From assembly GCF_030463565.1 (NCBI RefSeq), contig NC_134655.1, positions 1,624,372 through 1,688,371 of the forward strand: a DNA stretch of 64,000 bases, in the 5' to 3' direction. The translations under genes were made by a program, and so were the position numbers. A model generated the notes under the pieces. The model ran no database searches. It worked only from the letters and a program-made list of their open reading frames with translations, and had not been told where the DNA came from. How positions within the stretch are numbered: the stretch's first letter is position 1; each line of letters opens with the position of its first letter. Below, one piece after another: positions 11,701-25,143 of the stretch. The DNA comes from Pelecanus crispus. Its lineage: Eukaryota; Chordata; Aves; Pelecaniformes; Pelecanidae.

Positions 11701-14700
11701 TGGATGGTGACTGTCTGATCAGGGGTATGTATTATTTCAGGGCTGTGAATAATTACTAGCCTCATTTGGCAACTGATGTAACTAAAAAAGTTTCTGGGGA
11801 CTCAACCAAGTGTTAGTGAATAAAGGAATGTGCATCACTTGCTGTTCACAAATACAGGGAGTTTAATCGTCCTGCCCAGAGATAAGCCTGGCGAATGTCA
11901 GGTGCCATCAGGGGTGCTCTGCTGTTGTCCATCCCCTCACATCCATTTTAGACTTAGATTTGTCTCCCTGAGACCCACTTTGCCCAGACACCAGCTCACT
12001 GCGGCAGCCTTGCGAGCAAGCTCAGAGCACAGGAAAAGTTTGGCTTTTCCTGCAGCTTGGCGATGAACCGTTGGGCTGTGTGGCATCCTGTACATCTCAA
12101 ATTCAAAGATTAAATACCCATTGCACAAGCACATCTGGGCAGCAAAGAGGGTTCTTGTGTTTCTGGTTTTCTCCAGGCAGGAATGATGCTGGATAGAGAC
12201 TGTTGTCACAGGATAATGGGTCCCCCGCTGATGCATCAGCACCAAGGCAAAGCTGAGACACTTATTTTCCAAGCAGGAGATGCTCATCTTGCGACAGAGC
12301 TTCTTGTCTAATGACACTAAATGATTGATGCCCCAGATGCAATCATTTGCTTCGTTGGACGTTGTGGGAGCTGCGGTGAGAGACACTAAAACCCATTACT
12401 GAACTGCTCCGTCCTCATTGTCTCTCTCATGCTACAGGACTCTTGTCTTGAACAGACATCCGCCCATCTATAAAACAACTCCTCATCCAAAATGCATCTT
12501 GACTCAGTATCAAGAGGGTCCCTGACTGACTAAGCTTTATTTTATCTTTTAAAATGTTTTCCCGTCTGCTTCTCTTCTTTTTGCAGAGTGACAATGTGTC
12601 CCTTGGAAGATACCGCACTCAGAGCGAGATGGTGGGAACTCTGAAATGATGGGTTTGTGCGCGGGGACTGTTCCTTGTGCTGAGCCTTTGCACAAAACAA
12701 CAAAACCTTCCTGCCCCAGGGGAGCAAAAAGCCCCCAAAAAACAATTTCTGCTATGTAAATGTTGACAGACTTTTTTTTTACTCCCTCCTCTGTCTGGCT
12801 GTGATGATCTCTTTTTGGAGGATGTAAACTTTGAATCTGAGTAGGTTTGCCTGTGTTGAAGGGCTGAGTTTCTATAGGAAATGGCTTGGTCCTGACTGGA
12901 GCCCAGACCTGCCCCATCCCCACGGAGGTGCCCGATGCCCTTGGCTGGGGGCTGCCTGCCCAGGAGAGAGTTAACGGGCTGTAATGATACTTGAAGCAGG
13001 CAAGGCACTGGTTATAAACTTGTTATGGCAACATTGCAGCAGGGCAGGGCAAGCTGCTTTTAGACTTGCTTAAGGAAAGCTGCCCTGGCAGGGCTGGGGA
13101 TTTTTAGACGAAGATCACCTGCCACACGGAGCGCAGAAGGGTTGAAACTGGATTTGCTGATGGCAGAGGAGCTCCTGGTACTTTACCTGCGAGAGGGAGC
13201 CCTGGGAAGAGGGGCACGGAGGGCTGTGACATCCTCGCTTCATGTCCCCCCCCCTTAGCCAGAGACACTGGAAGTGCTGGGGGTCTGGCTGGGGCAGCCA
13301 TCCCATTTACTGTGGAAAAACCCTTGGAATCCAGTGCATTTCCACTGAGTACTTCTGGAATTGCCTTTTATTATTTCCAGTAAGCACAAATTATATTTTT
13401 AATATAACACAAGCCACGCACTGTCGTCAGTACAAGCTAATTGGGGAAGTAACTTCCCCTGATAAAAGAGCGCAGTGGAGGCACACTGCAGTTCTTATGC
13501 AACGGGCCAAACTTTTTGCGTTGCCATTTAAAGTGATCAATGAGCCTGACACATCCTTGTAATTAGATTTTGTTGCTGATACCTAAGCTCATACTAAATT
13601 AGTCTAATCTCTCGCTTTCAGAAGCAGAGCAAGTTATCTGCCATTGACATGCTCCAAGCGCAGAAGCAACCAGCCGTTCCCAAAATGTTGATCTTGTGGT
13701 GCTCGTTTTGAGGGAGTGATTCCCTGCAGGGAGCCACCTCTCTGGGCTCTTGCAGTGTTTCTCCTTCCCCTGAAAACTCACAGATTTACAAGTCAGTGTG
13801 GTTCAGGGTGAAGTGCCAAGTACTCTGGGGAAGTTGCCAGTGGACCTGGCCAGAGGTGGCATGACACGATGTTCTTCCCCTCCAGCTGTCTCAGCTGGGA
13901 TCAACCCCTGGATGTCCAAGGCTTGGGAAATTGTAATTTTGCTGTGGCTGCAAGGTGCAGCGTGCTGGAGGTGCAGGTTAGTGGCAGGTCAGCAATAAGG
14001 ACAGATTGCTGAGTGATCTTGGCATTGAGTTATTCTGACAATATCAAGTTTTATCTCTCCCTACTTTGGGGCTCAGCCATGCACCAGTGCATGGGTGTTA
14101 TCACCCACCAGCTCTCACCCACGTGCTTTCTGCTCTGCAGGAGATGTGACGCTCTCGTCTGTGAGGTTATTGCTGTCTGATTGCTCTCTGTGGTCTCTCT
14201 CCCTGCTCTAGCCACCTCTTTGCAGCAGGCTCCAAGAAACTGGGAACTCCAGGGAACAAGAAACTCCCCCAGAGGTGGGAGGACCTGCAGCCAGAGAAAG
14301 GTGCAAGAGAAATAGTCTTCCAGGATAGAGCTCAGGGTGGCGGGTGGGAAGGACCCACCATGGAGGGTGGGCTCATAGTCTGCACCTCTGTGTGTAAGTA
14401 AAACCAGCCAGGGTTCGTCCCCGAGCCCTGGGGTCCTTGGCTGTGACAGCGCTCGCTTCCCCGCTGCTGGCTTCCCACCCCATGGGGCATCCGCAGCTAC
14501 GCTGACCTTTGGGAACACAGGCTGTTGAAATATGGGCTATCCTTTGCGAATGTATCCTGTTGGGATATCCTTTTGGGAACCAGTCCCCAGAAAGGCAGCA
14601 CAGCTCTGCTCTGCCCTAGAGCGAACAAAACCAGCTCAGCCTCCGGAGGCAGTCAGGAAGGGCTGGCCAGCAGCAGCAGCACTCCTTGCTGTGTGTTTCA

Positions 14701-17700
14701 AGGTGTGTTAAGTGATTTCCACAGACAAAAGCAGAACCGGGAAAGGTGTAGAGAACAAAATAACATCTTCCCAGAGCAATCTGAATTTCCCCGGCTGCAC
14801 TGTGAAGCAAACAATGTTTGGGTCGCAGCCTTCATTCTCCACTTGCTTTATTGGTCAAAGGAAGCATCTTTTCTGAGCTGGAGGCAATAACAAAAGGAAA
14901 AAGCCTTGGAGAGTGTTTACAAAATGTTTTGGAGTAGTAGGAGAAAGGGCTGAGCTGGAAGTCCTCCCCAAGCCCTGCCAGCTTCATCTGGAGATGGGAG
15001 CCTGGTGAAGGGGGCCAGAAGCTGGGCTGTGCACCTACCCCAGGACCAGGAGCTGGGGACACACAGCTGGCTCCCCAGCTGGCTTTGCTGGTCTTCAGGG
15101 GCGGGTGACATCTCTGGCTGCTGGGAATTTTGCCCAAAGAGGAAGGGAGGGGAGAGAGACCTCATAACTGCAAACTGAGGTCAAACCTGACAAATAGCTT
15201 CAGTCCAGAGCATGAAAGTGCTTTTTGAAAGTGTCAGGACATCTTTTGCTGACATTTCTTTAAGTGTTTCTGTTTGGTCTTCTCTTATGATACTTTAGGA
15301 TTTCCTGGCTTCAGGGCAACATTTTCTTCCTTTAAAATGACATCTGCTCTTTTTTTTTTTTTAGTATTTTAAAGGGCCCATTAAGTGCAGAACTCCAGTA
15401 ACCTCAACATTGATGCTTTGCTTCGGGCCACGTGAAGGGCTCCGGGACGATGCAGTGGTTTCCTTCTGCTGTTTCCAAACACCACCAGCCCTTAAATTCT
15501 GCTTGATTGGGCCAAGCCTTCTCTCTCTTCTTGTGCCTTGGCTGAGGGGTCAGGCTACTGAAAACTGAAGCTTTCCAGCAGGAGGGCAGTGGTGTGAGAA
15601 GCTGGATCACCTTCCCTCTCAAGGGATGCACTGCTTCCCATCACGGCGCAGCAAGGGGCTTTCAAGACATGTTTCCCAAGCCTGGGAATTTAATTTTGAA
15701 CCCAGTGCTGCCTCCAAGCACAGCTGGAGGCTTCTTTGGTCCCAGCAGCTTGTCACCATTTGCATGGCCCATGGGAGTGAATGAGCTCAGGAGTCCCTAA
15801 CCCAGCAGCTCCTCTCCTTGGGGGTGTGTGCAGCAGGTCTCCTCTGGCAGAGTATTGCCTGCTCAAAGTGTGCAGCCGGAGGAAAAAAGGGAGAGGGAAG
15901 GAAAGGGAGGATGCAAACTGTGGGACCCTGGAGAGGCAGGATCATCCCAGCCTCCCTGCTGAAAGCAGGGTTAGGAGAAGGCACAAACCATCTCAGTGTT
16001 TGCAATAAGGAGAATGGGAGAAGAGGAAATACCCCAGATAATGTTGCTTCCCCAGATACATCATCCTCCTGGGACAGAGGTGGGTAGGTGCGAGCAGGAA
16101 AGGTGAAACCCCACCAAAGGGACGCATCCCCTTCCCACTCGTGGGCACTGCGTTGCTCCCCATGGGCAGCTCTCCCTTTCTGCTTGTTACCTCTTTAATT
16201 CCAAACAGATCACCAAATTTGATCCAAATCTTCCTTCTCAGAAGCACAGGAGTTTATGCCTAGAAGCATTTGCCCTCCTTGCTCCCTCATACAGCCCTAT
16301 CCTGCTTTTCAATCTGTGGTGATCGCTGATTGCCAGGGTCCCCGATGTCCTCGTTAGCACCCCGGTGCGTGCTGACCCACCTCCCCTGTGCACAGAGACC
16401 TCGAGAAACGCTGCATTAATGATGCTGCTCCCGCTCTCCCCAGCAGACTCAGCCTCTGCGGTCAGGCTCTCTGGGGACCTCCCGCCTGCAGGTTCCCTCG
16501 GTGGGGTTAATTGCAGCAGCAGCCCCGGCAGCTTTCCAAGGAGGCATTTCCAGCAGGGTGCCAGCACAGTGGCAATCATAAACCTTTCCCTGTCTTGGTT
16601 GCTCTCCATAAAGCTCAATTACACACAGGACGGCTGCCCTGCCGCTCCTGCAGCACGGGTGGACGAGGTATCATGCAGCAGACGCTGCTGCAAAAACCAG
16701 AGTTTATTGTTTAACTGAATTTACCATTTCCAGCCTGGATGGGTCTGTGTGAAAAGCTCCATTTCACAGCATGGCTTTGTAAAAAGGAGTGCAGGACAGG
16801 CAATCCAGGCAGAGAGCACCCGCGTGCTGCTGCACTTGATGCACGCGTGGCTTGGCAGTCAGACAAGCATCTCGCAGGCGAGACGGCACCGGGCGCACAC
16901 ATCCTCGGCAATGCCAGCACGTACGCAGCACCCATGCTTTCACACCAGCTGGCTGGGTGTTCGTGGCAGGCAGGTGGTCCCTCCACGGCAAAAAGGACAC
17001 GCGTGCATCCCACAGCCACGCACATCCAGATGGAAAAAGCACATACAAGCTACTGCAGTCGTTTCAAGCATCAATGCTATGGAAGGTGCTAGCAAGGAGA
17101 GGTATTTTGTATACTTGGATGATGCCAAGGGACCAGGACAGGGGTGAGCCTTTTCTCCTGCCTCAAGTAGATGATTCAGGTCACAGAAAACTGGCTCATT
17201 TCAGGACATGCTACATGGATGCTCTTGGTCCTCAGAAGAACATGCCCACCCTTCCCAGCTCAGCAAAACTGCATCAAACTGGGAGAGGAAGGTCTCCTAA
17301 ACCTGAGGATCCTGACCTCTCTGCTTGAGCGTTTCAGTCTCCAGGACATCTGCAGAGATAGACAGAGTTTACCAGATCTCTTGTCCTAAATTTCTCTTTT
17401 GTGGCCAGACATTCCCAGAGGAGCTGACGCCCTCCCTCACCCAGCTCTGTCTGCATGATGGGAAGAACGCTGTTATTTTAGCAGAACAGGGGTGATATCA
17501 CAATAAGTTAGAAAAATATTGGCTGAGGGAAAGGCTTGTAATGTGTCCAATGCTGTCAAAGATCTAGGAAAGATATGGCCACCGCAGGTGTGGCCTGGTG
17601 TTAACCGGTATTCCTTGAAGTTATTAAATCTGAAAAAATACCTGTCGGGTGGCGTGTTGTGATTAGAGCTCTGCCCCCTTGGGGAGATAGGGATCTGTCA

Positions 17701-19981
17701 AGTGCTTATAGACTTATAAATTCAAGAGCTGCTTCAATTTAAAGCAACCATGTATAGATTCACCTACAGGAGCTGTCTCGGCCAGCTCCATCAGACGTGG
17801 AGGTGCAGGTGAGCGGGGAAAGGGTGCTGGGCACGACTCGCTGTGCCAGGCAGAAGGTGAAGGCACAGCACAAGGCGGCATTTCCCAATCGAGAAATTGA
17901 GGTTTTGGATGAATAGCTGCAGCAGGTAGGGGACAGGAGGTGCCGAAATGCTCCGGGAGCAGAGCCAAGCTGGGCAAGGGCTCTGCATCATTCCCCGGCA
18001 GCGCACCGGTGCTGGGGGAGCCGTAAATGCCACTCGTGCGATCCGCAGTCCCTGATTTATGAACCTCGCCTCCCCTCTTCCAAGCGACTTTCCTTTCTGC
18101 TCACGAAAGCGGCCACCCGGCCACCCGGGAAGGCAATGTCTGGGTGCCACCGCTCCCACCGGCTCGACTCAGGGGACCTGCACCCGAAGTGTCCCCCCCA
18201 GCTGGGTCCTGCCTGCCCCTCGCTGCTGCCAGGGTCCCCAAGCAGCAGGTCTGGCTCTGTCCTGATCCCAGACACGTTTTCTGGCCACAGGGATTAAGCA
18301 GAGTGGCTCCAGCGGGTACCCAGACCGACCCCTCTCACTTCCCGGCCTCAGGAACGCTGCCGGTGCAGCTGACCACCCCCCTGCCTCATCCCCAGTGAGG
18401 ACGAGCCCTAATTACTGGTTATATCGAATCATTTCTTCTTTATTACACTAGCAGCATCCTAAAATGCATGAGCAGCACCTTGCGGCTCTGTTCTGGACCG
18501 AAAGCCAATTGAGATTGCACTGCAAAGCTTTTTTTTGTATAGAAATCTTCTCAGGCGTGTTTATTCAATGAGGCTGAATGGTATCTGCTCCTGGGGCATT
18601 TAATTTGTCCCTGTTTAATAGAGATCATCCTGGGCTCTTCCTTGCCTTCGGGGCTGTTCCTGCTGAGTAACCCTGCCGGATAGGCTGGCTGAGCTCCGCA
18701 AATGCTGTCCTGCCTTGGCGTTTTCTGAGCAAGTGCAGAGAGTAATGCAACAGCGAGCTGCAGTGCAGATAAGAGAGAGCTACCTGGGAGCTGGTGCAGA
18801 GGACTCTGCCCTTTATTTCCTACGGGCCAGCAAGCAGAGATGGACTTTTTTTTCCTTTTTTTTTTTTTTTTTTTTTTTTTAATCTGCAGTCTGCAAGAAG
18901 TTAGGTCTTAATAAATACCAGGCAGGTGACAGTGGCTGTGATTTGACTTAAAGAGAGCAAAGGTTTCTAACTACTGTGGGGACACAACTGCTCTGCAGGG
19001 AGCTGCCCGAGACCCGGTGTGATGCCAGCAGCCTCTCATGGCAGTGACCCTGGTGTCAGCAGTGGCAAGGGGAGGAGGGAGCTGGTGGAGGTGAAATATT
19101 AGGATGAAGCAGCAAAGTGTATTCCCAAGGCTGCGGTCCCATTCGACCGAGAGAAGTGATGCTCCCTTCCCAGGCACATGGGCAGAGAAACCACCTGGTC
19201 TTGCCCGCCAGCATGACAAGTCTTAGATGCATCACGTGGGGAGAATTCACAAGAAAAGAGGTGAATCATCCCAAGGTAAAGCTCTTTTAAAAACAGCACC
19301 CACACCTTTGTTCTGCTCCAGTTAGCCGAGGAAGGAGACCACCTCTTCAGGCTTCCCATACAATTAAACCCCCTTGGAATCTGGTAGCAGGTCTGCATGG
19401 GAAGACACCAGCTGCATCGGGGCAGTGCATTGACTGGGGTGTGCACGCATGGGAGCAGATGCTGGATCGCAGGCACATGAGCCCGAGGAGCAACATCACT
19501 GCTCAGCTGCCTCAGGAGAGCTCTGTCCCTCCAGCCAGCATCATCACAAGGCAAGCTACGGTAGTAACCCCAGCTTTGTTTGCTTGCCGTGGCTTCTGCC
19601 AGCTCACACCAACAGCTTAGACGCAGGGGAGATCAGCCGATCTCCCGCTTCGCGCAGCTGCAGCCAGGCAGGACGGGGTACCAGCAGATGTGGAGAACAG
19701 GCAGAGTGGCCTGCAAAACCCCAGCCTTTCTTTTGCAATATCAGCACTGCAAAGAGGAATCGTGCAGTCCTAGTGCCTCAGCTCCACCCACGCTCCTCAC
19801 TTTAGCTGTCGGAGGGGCCAGGACACCGGTAACACGTTGCAGAAGGGCAGCACTGCTGGCTGGCATTGGAGGGGATACCCATGTGGTGCCAGTCATGATA
19901 CAGCATGTCTTTTACAGACTTACAGTAAAAATATCTCTTGCCAGCAAGGCTTGGTTGCATTGCTCCGGTCATCCGGTCATC
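8754..19981. other. Intergenic, no gene recognised
   Basis: About 11 kb with no transposon I can name and no exon I can support. The A/T-rich stretches 13320-13580 and 18410-18620 contain repeated homeodomain-type TAAT cores and could be conserved non-coding elements, but this cannot be judged from one sequence. Confidence 0.65.
18846..18880 (+). repeat. Poly(T) tract
   Basis: Eight T, two C, then 25 T. No adjacent retroposed gene is recognised on either strand. Confidence 0.95.
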
Positions 19982-20169
19982 ACAGAAAGGGTCATCAAGC
20001 ATTGGAACAGGCTGTGGTTGAGTCCCCATCCCTGGAGGTATTTAAAAGACGTGTAGATGTGGTTCTTAGGGACATGGTTTAGCGGTGGACTTGGCAGTGC
20101 TGGATTACCAGTTGGACTGGATGATCTTAAAGGTCTTTTCCAACCTAACATATTCTATGATTCTATGAT
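19982..20169 (+). mobile_element. CR1 3' end fragment
   Basis: The segment runs from GGTCATCAAGCATTGGAACAGG to ATTCTATGATTCTATGA, and includes CCATCCCTGGAGG and GGACATGGTTTAG. It is a simple, undivided CR1 tail with no linker. Confidence 0.93.
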
Positions 20170-20508
20170 CCCAGGCAAATGCTTCTCCTTGCAGCGCAAT
20201 CACATGAAGTGCAGGTCTTCCTGGGGCCACCACAGGCAGCTGTCCGTCCCTCCACCCTGCTGCAGTGCTGCCAGGGAGCTCTCAGGGCCGTAGGAAAGGG
20301 GAGGGCAGGGCAGGACGGGGACAGTCAGGGGAATTATGTGGACACCTTGCCCACCTTGCTCTCTCCATCTCTACCAGCAGGTCCTCCAAGCTAGCTGCTT
20401 TCTGGAGCACTGTCTGTAGAGCAGCACAGCTCCATGAAATGGGGCTCCCCACCCAGCATGGCCACTAAACCCGAGGGTGTCTGAGTTTAGCAGGATGAGC
20501 CGAAGCAG

Positions 20509-20900
20509 GGGTTGTTCAGCCTGGAGAAGAGAAGGCTGCAGGGAGACCTTATTGCAGCCTTTCAGTACTGAAAGGGGGCCTACAGGAAGGATGGGGACAA
20601 CCTTTTTAGCAAGGCCTGTTGTGACAGGACAAGGAGTAATGGTTTTAAACTAAAGAAGAATAGATTTAGACTGGATATAAGGAAAAGATTTTTTACAGCG
20701 AGGGTGGTGAAGCACTGGCACAGGTTGCCCAGAGAGGCGGTGGAAGCCCCATCCCTGGGAACATCCCAGGCCAGGTTGGACGGGGCTGTGAGCACCCTGG
20801 GCTGGTTAAAGCTGTCCCTGTCACTGCAGGGGTTGGGCTGGGTGGGCTCTAAAGGTCCCTCCCAACCCAAAGCATTCTAGGGTTCTAACGATTCTATGAT
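20509..20900 (+). mobile_element. CR1 3' fragment, divergent subfamily
   Basis: The text starts at GTTGTTCAGCCTGGAGAAGA and continues through GACTGGATATAAGG and the GGCACAGGTTGCCCAGAGAG block. It ends CTAACGATTCTATGATGG. The end region (CCAGGCCAGGTTGGACGGGG) marks a CR1 subfamily different from the other copies here. Confidence 0.92.
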
Positions 20901-23900
20901 GGCTGCTGGCCCCACAGACCTTCTGTCTCCAAGGCTGAGTGCAGCAAGTGATGGATGGCTTGCCGGGTGCTGCCAGGGAGAGGCAGGGGGTGGAGGAAGG
21001 GTGGAGATGATTTCCATCACCCTGCAGAGCTGGCAGTCTGCAAGGAGCTCGCCAGGATCTGAGATGCTGGGGGTGGGGATGGAAGGTTATTTATTTATTT
21101 ATTGCTTTCTTCCTCTTCACAAATCTAAAAATAAATCAATTGAAACAAATAGCGGGAGCAGATCAAGGCCAGAGCAGGCTCCCAGCACCTCTGAAGAGCA
21201 GCAGCAGCAGCAGGAGCAAGCGGCAGATTTGGATGCAAAGCAGCCTGATGGGGCTGGCATTTTACTTCCAACTTCCTTTTGCCCAGGATGCAAAGGTCAC
21301 CGCATCTGCTGCCTCTTTGTCTGCCCACCCCTCTCCCCCCTGCCTGCTGGGATGAAGGCCTGCAGGCAGGCTTTGATCTTTAAGCATTGCAAGCTGAAAC
21401 CTCAAGTGTCTCCTCTCGGATGTGAACCGCGCCGGGAGAAGAGCTGCCATGGGCACCCTTGTGCAGGAGACCGCAGCATCCCAAAGCTGCCATCAGCTGC
21501 CTTGCAGGCCTCCCAGTGCTGTCCCAGTCATGGGGAGGTGCCCACATCATTCCCAGGCCTTTCCCAAATCCCCTCACCTGTTCCTGGTGCTGTGGCCACC
21601 CCAGGAGCTGGAGCACTTGCTGCTTTGGTGCATGCCAAGGGCCCCCAGCCCTCCCCTTCCCACCCAGCTCCTCAGGGAAAGCCCCCAGAGATCCACTCAC
21701 CCCTGAGTCATTCCCCATTACAGGAAGGCTTGTGATGGATCTGGAGAAGGTGAGACTATCGTCTTTTCTCCATGCATTTTGCACCATTCACTGAAAGCTG
21801 AACTTTTCTGGGACTTTGGAGAAGAATTTCCACTTCTGATTATTCTTTTCCCTGGGGTTTGATGGGACAACGCATCCTGGCTAGTACGTCTGCCCTTGCC
21901 TCCTAAAAGGCTTTGCAAAGTGCATTGGCTCTGCAGTCATTTCTCCTCCTCTGGTCAAAGAGGGACCCAGGGATGTGCCCCTTTGAGCACAGGTCCCTGG
22001 CATACAGCTGACTCCAGGCAGTGGTGTGACAAACCCTGCTTGGGTGCTGCCTCCTCCAGCAAGGTCAAGGAGAAGAGAGTTAGGGGCAGCACAAGCCCTT
22101 GGAGACCAAAAATCCTGGGGTTTAGTCCAAGAGCTGAGGCTGAACTGCTGGCAAGCGCAGCTAAAAGTCCTTCTGCCACTGATGAAGAAAGGCCAAAGAA
22201 TGGCCTTTGTAAAAGGCCATTGCCACCTCTATAAATAGCAAGGGATCTTCTGATGTGCTTGTGCTAAGTGTCCTCCTTATGCCAAAGCTCTGTGACATTT
22301 AAATACTGATTCACTACATGCTTCAAATACATTGTTAGGGTTTTGTAGGGGAATTGCAGTCAGTTACGAGGCTCCTGTAAAACCCTGCTTCCCACAAGGT
22401 GATCTTGCGGCTGAGATGGTGGCGTAGATGCCCCCGTGGGATGGCAGGGTGGCTGCGCAGCCCCGTCCCACTGCCTGCCTGCAGGAACTCACTGGGATGC
22501 TGAAGATACAACTGAAGCAGTCCAGGAGCCTATTTTCCAAATCAGAACACACACCTAAAAACAGACATGAGAGATTTAGACCCTTCATTCCCTTGACGGA
22601 TGAGGATGGCAGGAGCTTCAGACTCAGAAGCAAGTCAGCAGATTCGGATATTGTGTCCCTCCTCCACCCGCTACAGCCCTAAAAGATGCTTATTGCTCAT
22701 CCCCTTTTTCAGAGGTGATTTTGGCTTCTAACCCGTCCATGGCCAGCAGTCCCACAAAGCCCAGGGAATTGGGCCACAGCCAGGAGCCCCTCTGGGAAGA
22801 GGACCCAGTATCTGTTTGGAGAGACGCTCCCCCTCTTTCTTCAGGAGTCTCAAAGCCACTGCCTTGCCTGAACCCCAAAACTTTGGCCACATTTCTGGCA
22901 GCCTCCAGATTTTTGCTGCGGATGAGATGTCCCAGCACGGCTGTTCATGCCATGGAGAAAACTAAACTGGGACAAACTGGGAAACTCTGCCTTTCGGTTT
23001 CCATTGCCAGCAGTCCTGGGTTGAGCCGATGGTCGAGCACGGAGGCTCCTCTGCCCTCCCATGACATGGGGAGCAGAAGTGCTCCCCGGTGCAAGGCACT
23101 CACCATGCCTGCTCACCGGTGGTCACTGAGTGCCTGCTCTCCTGAATAACTCTCCGGTAACTCTCCCTGTCCTTCCCCGGCACTGTGATTTGTTCTGGGT
23201 GTCAGCGCAATACACCCCGGGAGCCATTAAGATGAATCTAATAAATATAAATACGACCTTGAAGATTCCTCCATTGGCTGAGGCTGGAAAGAAGAGAACA
23301 AAAAAAAAATTTATTTTACATTTCAGTAGCACAGAGGACACGCAGCAAACAGCACTGCTGCTGCAAAGCTGCATTTGCAGTCACAGGTTTCAATAGGAAA
23401 GGTCTCTGCTGTCGCTTGGCCAGACACCGCTGCCTGCAGTGAGGGTCGGGGGGGCCCCATGCACCCCCCCCATTAAGATGGACCCCATTAAACCCATGCA
23501 GGAGCAGCAGTGATGGGGTGCAAGGGAGCTGGCTGTGGCCATGGGATGCAGGGACAACGGGAGCACCATGGGGACCATTCATCCCCGTTCCCTGGGGACG
23601 CGCAGCTATACTTATAAAAAGTCCCCAGGCTTCTGCCAGCTCCCAGGAGCAGGACGGGTCTGTTGCTACACTGTGGGAAGAGCTGCCTGGGCTGGGGATG
23701 TTGCTAACTACAGTTCTACACAAAAAAAAAAACCCAAAACCAAAGTCTAAATCCATTCAGGACATGTGAAGTACTTGGCTTTTTTGTATGTTTTGATATC
23801 TACCACACTTAAAGCCAGCCTCTAAGCATCTCAGATAGAAACACTGACATGTTTTCATAAGAGTGCACTGAAGACTTTGAAGAGTTTTAGGGAGTTATTT

Positions 23901-24077
23901 CTAGTGGGAGAAGCATTGTTTCAGCCTCCTCTTGCCAACCTGAGATCATCCCCACTCCAGTCTCTGTGCACAGATCTGCAGCCTGCCAGGCTGGTTTCAG
24001 CGGGACCACACAGCAGGGATGTACTCCGAAGCATGCACTGTTGTTCTGGTCTGCGTTGTAAAAATGGAAGGATCAAT
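20901..24077. other. Intergenic, no gene recognised
   Basis: GC-rich, with long but compositionally random open frames. A (TTTA)n run (21088-21104) and a CAG run (21200-21219) are minor features. Nothing else is recognised. Confidence 0.65.
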
Positions 24078-24126
24078 GATGAATGGATGGATGGATGGAT
24101 GGATGGATGGATGGATGGATGGATGG
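24078..24126 (+). repeat. (GGAT)n microsatellite
   Basis: About eleven perfect GGAT units lie between an A/T-rich flank and a GACAGAGACC flank, immediately 5' of an old CR1. Confidence 0.97.
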
Positions 24127-24160
24127 AGACAGAGACCCTAAAATGGCCCTTCTACAGAAA

Positions 24161-24630
24161 AAGCAGCATCCTGGCTGGTATGAACATTGAGGAACGAGAT
24201 TATGCCCCTTTTGTTTGACCACATCTGGAATATTTTTTCTAGTTTGGGGCCCCAAATACCAAGACATACATTGATAAACAGGAGCAACTTCAGCAGAGGA
24301 CCACAGAGACACTCAGGGGCTGGAGCCCTTGCCCTGTGAAGGGGCTGTGGGACTGGCCCCCTTGTCCAGGCTGGAGAGGAGATGGCTTTGGGGGACCTGA
24401 TCAAGAAGATGGACCCAGGCTATCACAGCAGTGCATGGTGGGAGGGTGAAAGACAACAGACTCTAAAGAAACACGAGTGCGAGACGCTGGATATAAAAGA
24501 CTTTTTCACAGCAAGGACAGTTGGCCAGTGGAGCACGTCCCCAGAGGGGCTGTGCTACCTCCTCCCTGGGAGGCTTCCAGGACCCAACTGGATCAAGCCT
24601 TAAGCAGCCTGGTCAGATCTCACAGCCGAC
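24161..24630 (+). mobile_element. Old CR1 fragment lacking its terminal tail
   Basis: Diverged CR1 reads from AGCATCCTGGCTGGTATGAA through GGACCTGATCAAGAAGATGG and GGATATAAAAGACTTTTTCA to CCTGGTCAGATCTCACAGCC. The typical 3' end is missing; it is interrupted exactly where the LTR-like repeat begins (TGTCAGGG at 24631). Confidence 0.88.
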
Positions 24631-25010
24631 TGTCAGGGCCCTGAGGATGCTAATTAGCCTTAATGGCCCTGAGCAGCCTCACATGGGGCCTCCACCCACA
24701 CCCATGGGCCCAGGAGCCCATTTAAGCTCAGCTCGGGGCCATTGCTCCCTCCCTGGGCTGTGCTGTAGGGGTGCTGGCCTCCAGTCCACCTGCAGCCATG
24801 CCTGTCCCTGGCCATTGGTACTCCTGATCCAGACCTTGACCCATGGAGTGACTTCCCAGCTCAACCTTGGACCTGCCTCACCACCATGGACTTGTCTGGT
24901 AAACTGCTCAGCTTGACGCCAGCTGATGTCCCCATGCTTGCCCTGCCTGGAGATGGTGGGACCAGCTCCCTGCCCTGCTGGCTGTGTCCTTGGGTGGATC
25001 TTCTGGGGGG
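24631..25010 (+). mobile_element. LTR-like dispersed repeat, copy B
   Basis: Second copy of the repeat at 3484. It starts TGTCAGGGCCCTGAGG and contains CCATTTAAGC and GACCCATGGAGTGACTTCCC. It abuts a CR1 fragment whose sequence stops at the first base of the repeat, so it probably inserted into that CR1. The CR1 does not resume on the other side. It is shorter in the middle than copy A by an internal deletion. Confidence 0.6.
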
Positions 25011-25047
25011 CTCCAGAGGGTTTAGTGCCTGAGGCTTCTCCTTGCAG

Positions 25048-25143
25048 GAGACCCTGTCCCTGCTGCAGGAGGCAGGGCAGGTCCCTGGGGCTATGCAGCA
25101 TCTGCTCCAGCTCCTGGATCTGCTTCCAGAGACACAAATGCAG
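25048..25143 (+). other. Orphan exon-like segment
   Basis: A 96-nt segment is open in phase 0 between a good acceptor (GAGGCTTCTCCTTGCAG) and donor (ATGCAG|GTGAGGAG). It would encode 32 residues, Leu/Gln-rich (ETLSLLQEAGQVPGAMQ...), with an amphipathic pattern. It lies just downstream of the LTR-like repeat with its TATA-like box. No partner exon is recognised; it could be a non-coding or LTR-driven exon, or chance. Confidence 0.2.

Noticed and set aside
20896-21735. 279-codon open frame on the plus strand
   Set aside because: It begins in the CR1 tail, passes through (TTTA)n and CAG runs, and shows no domain-like pattern.
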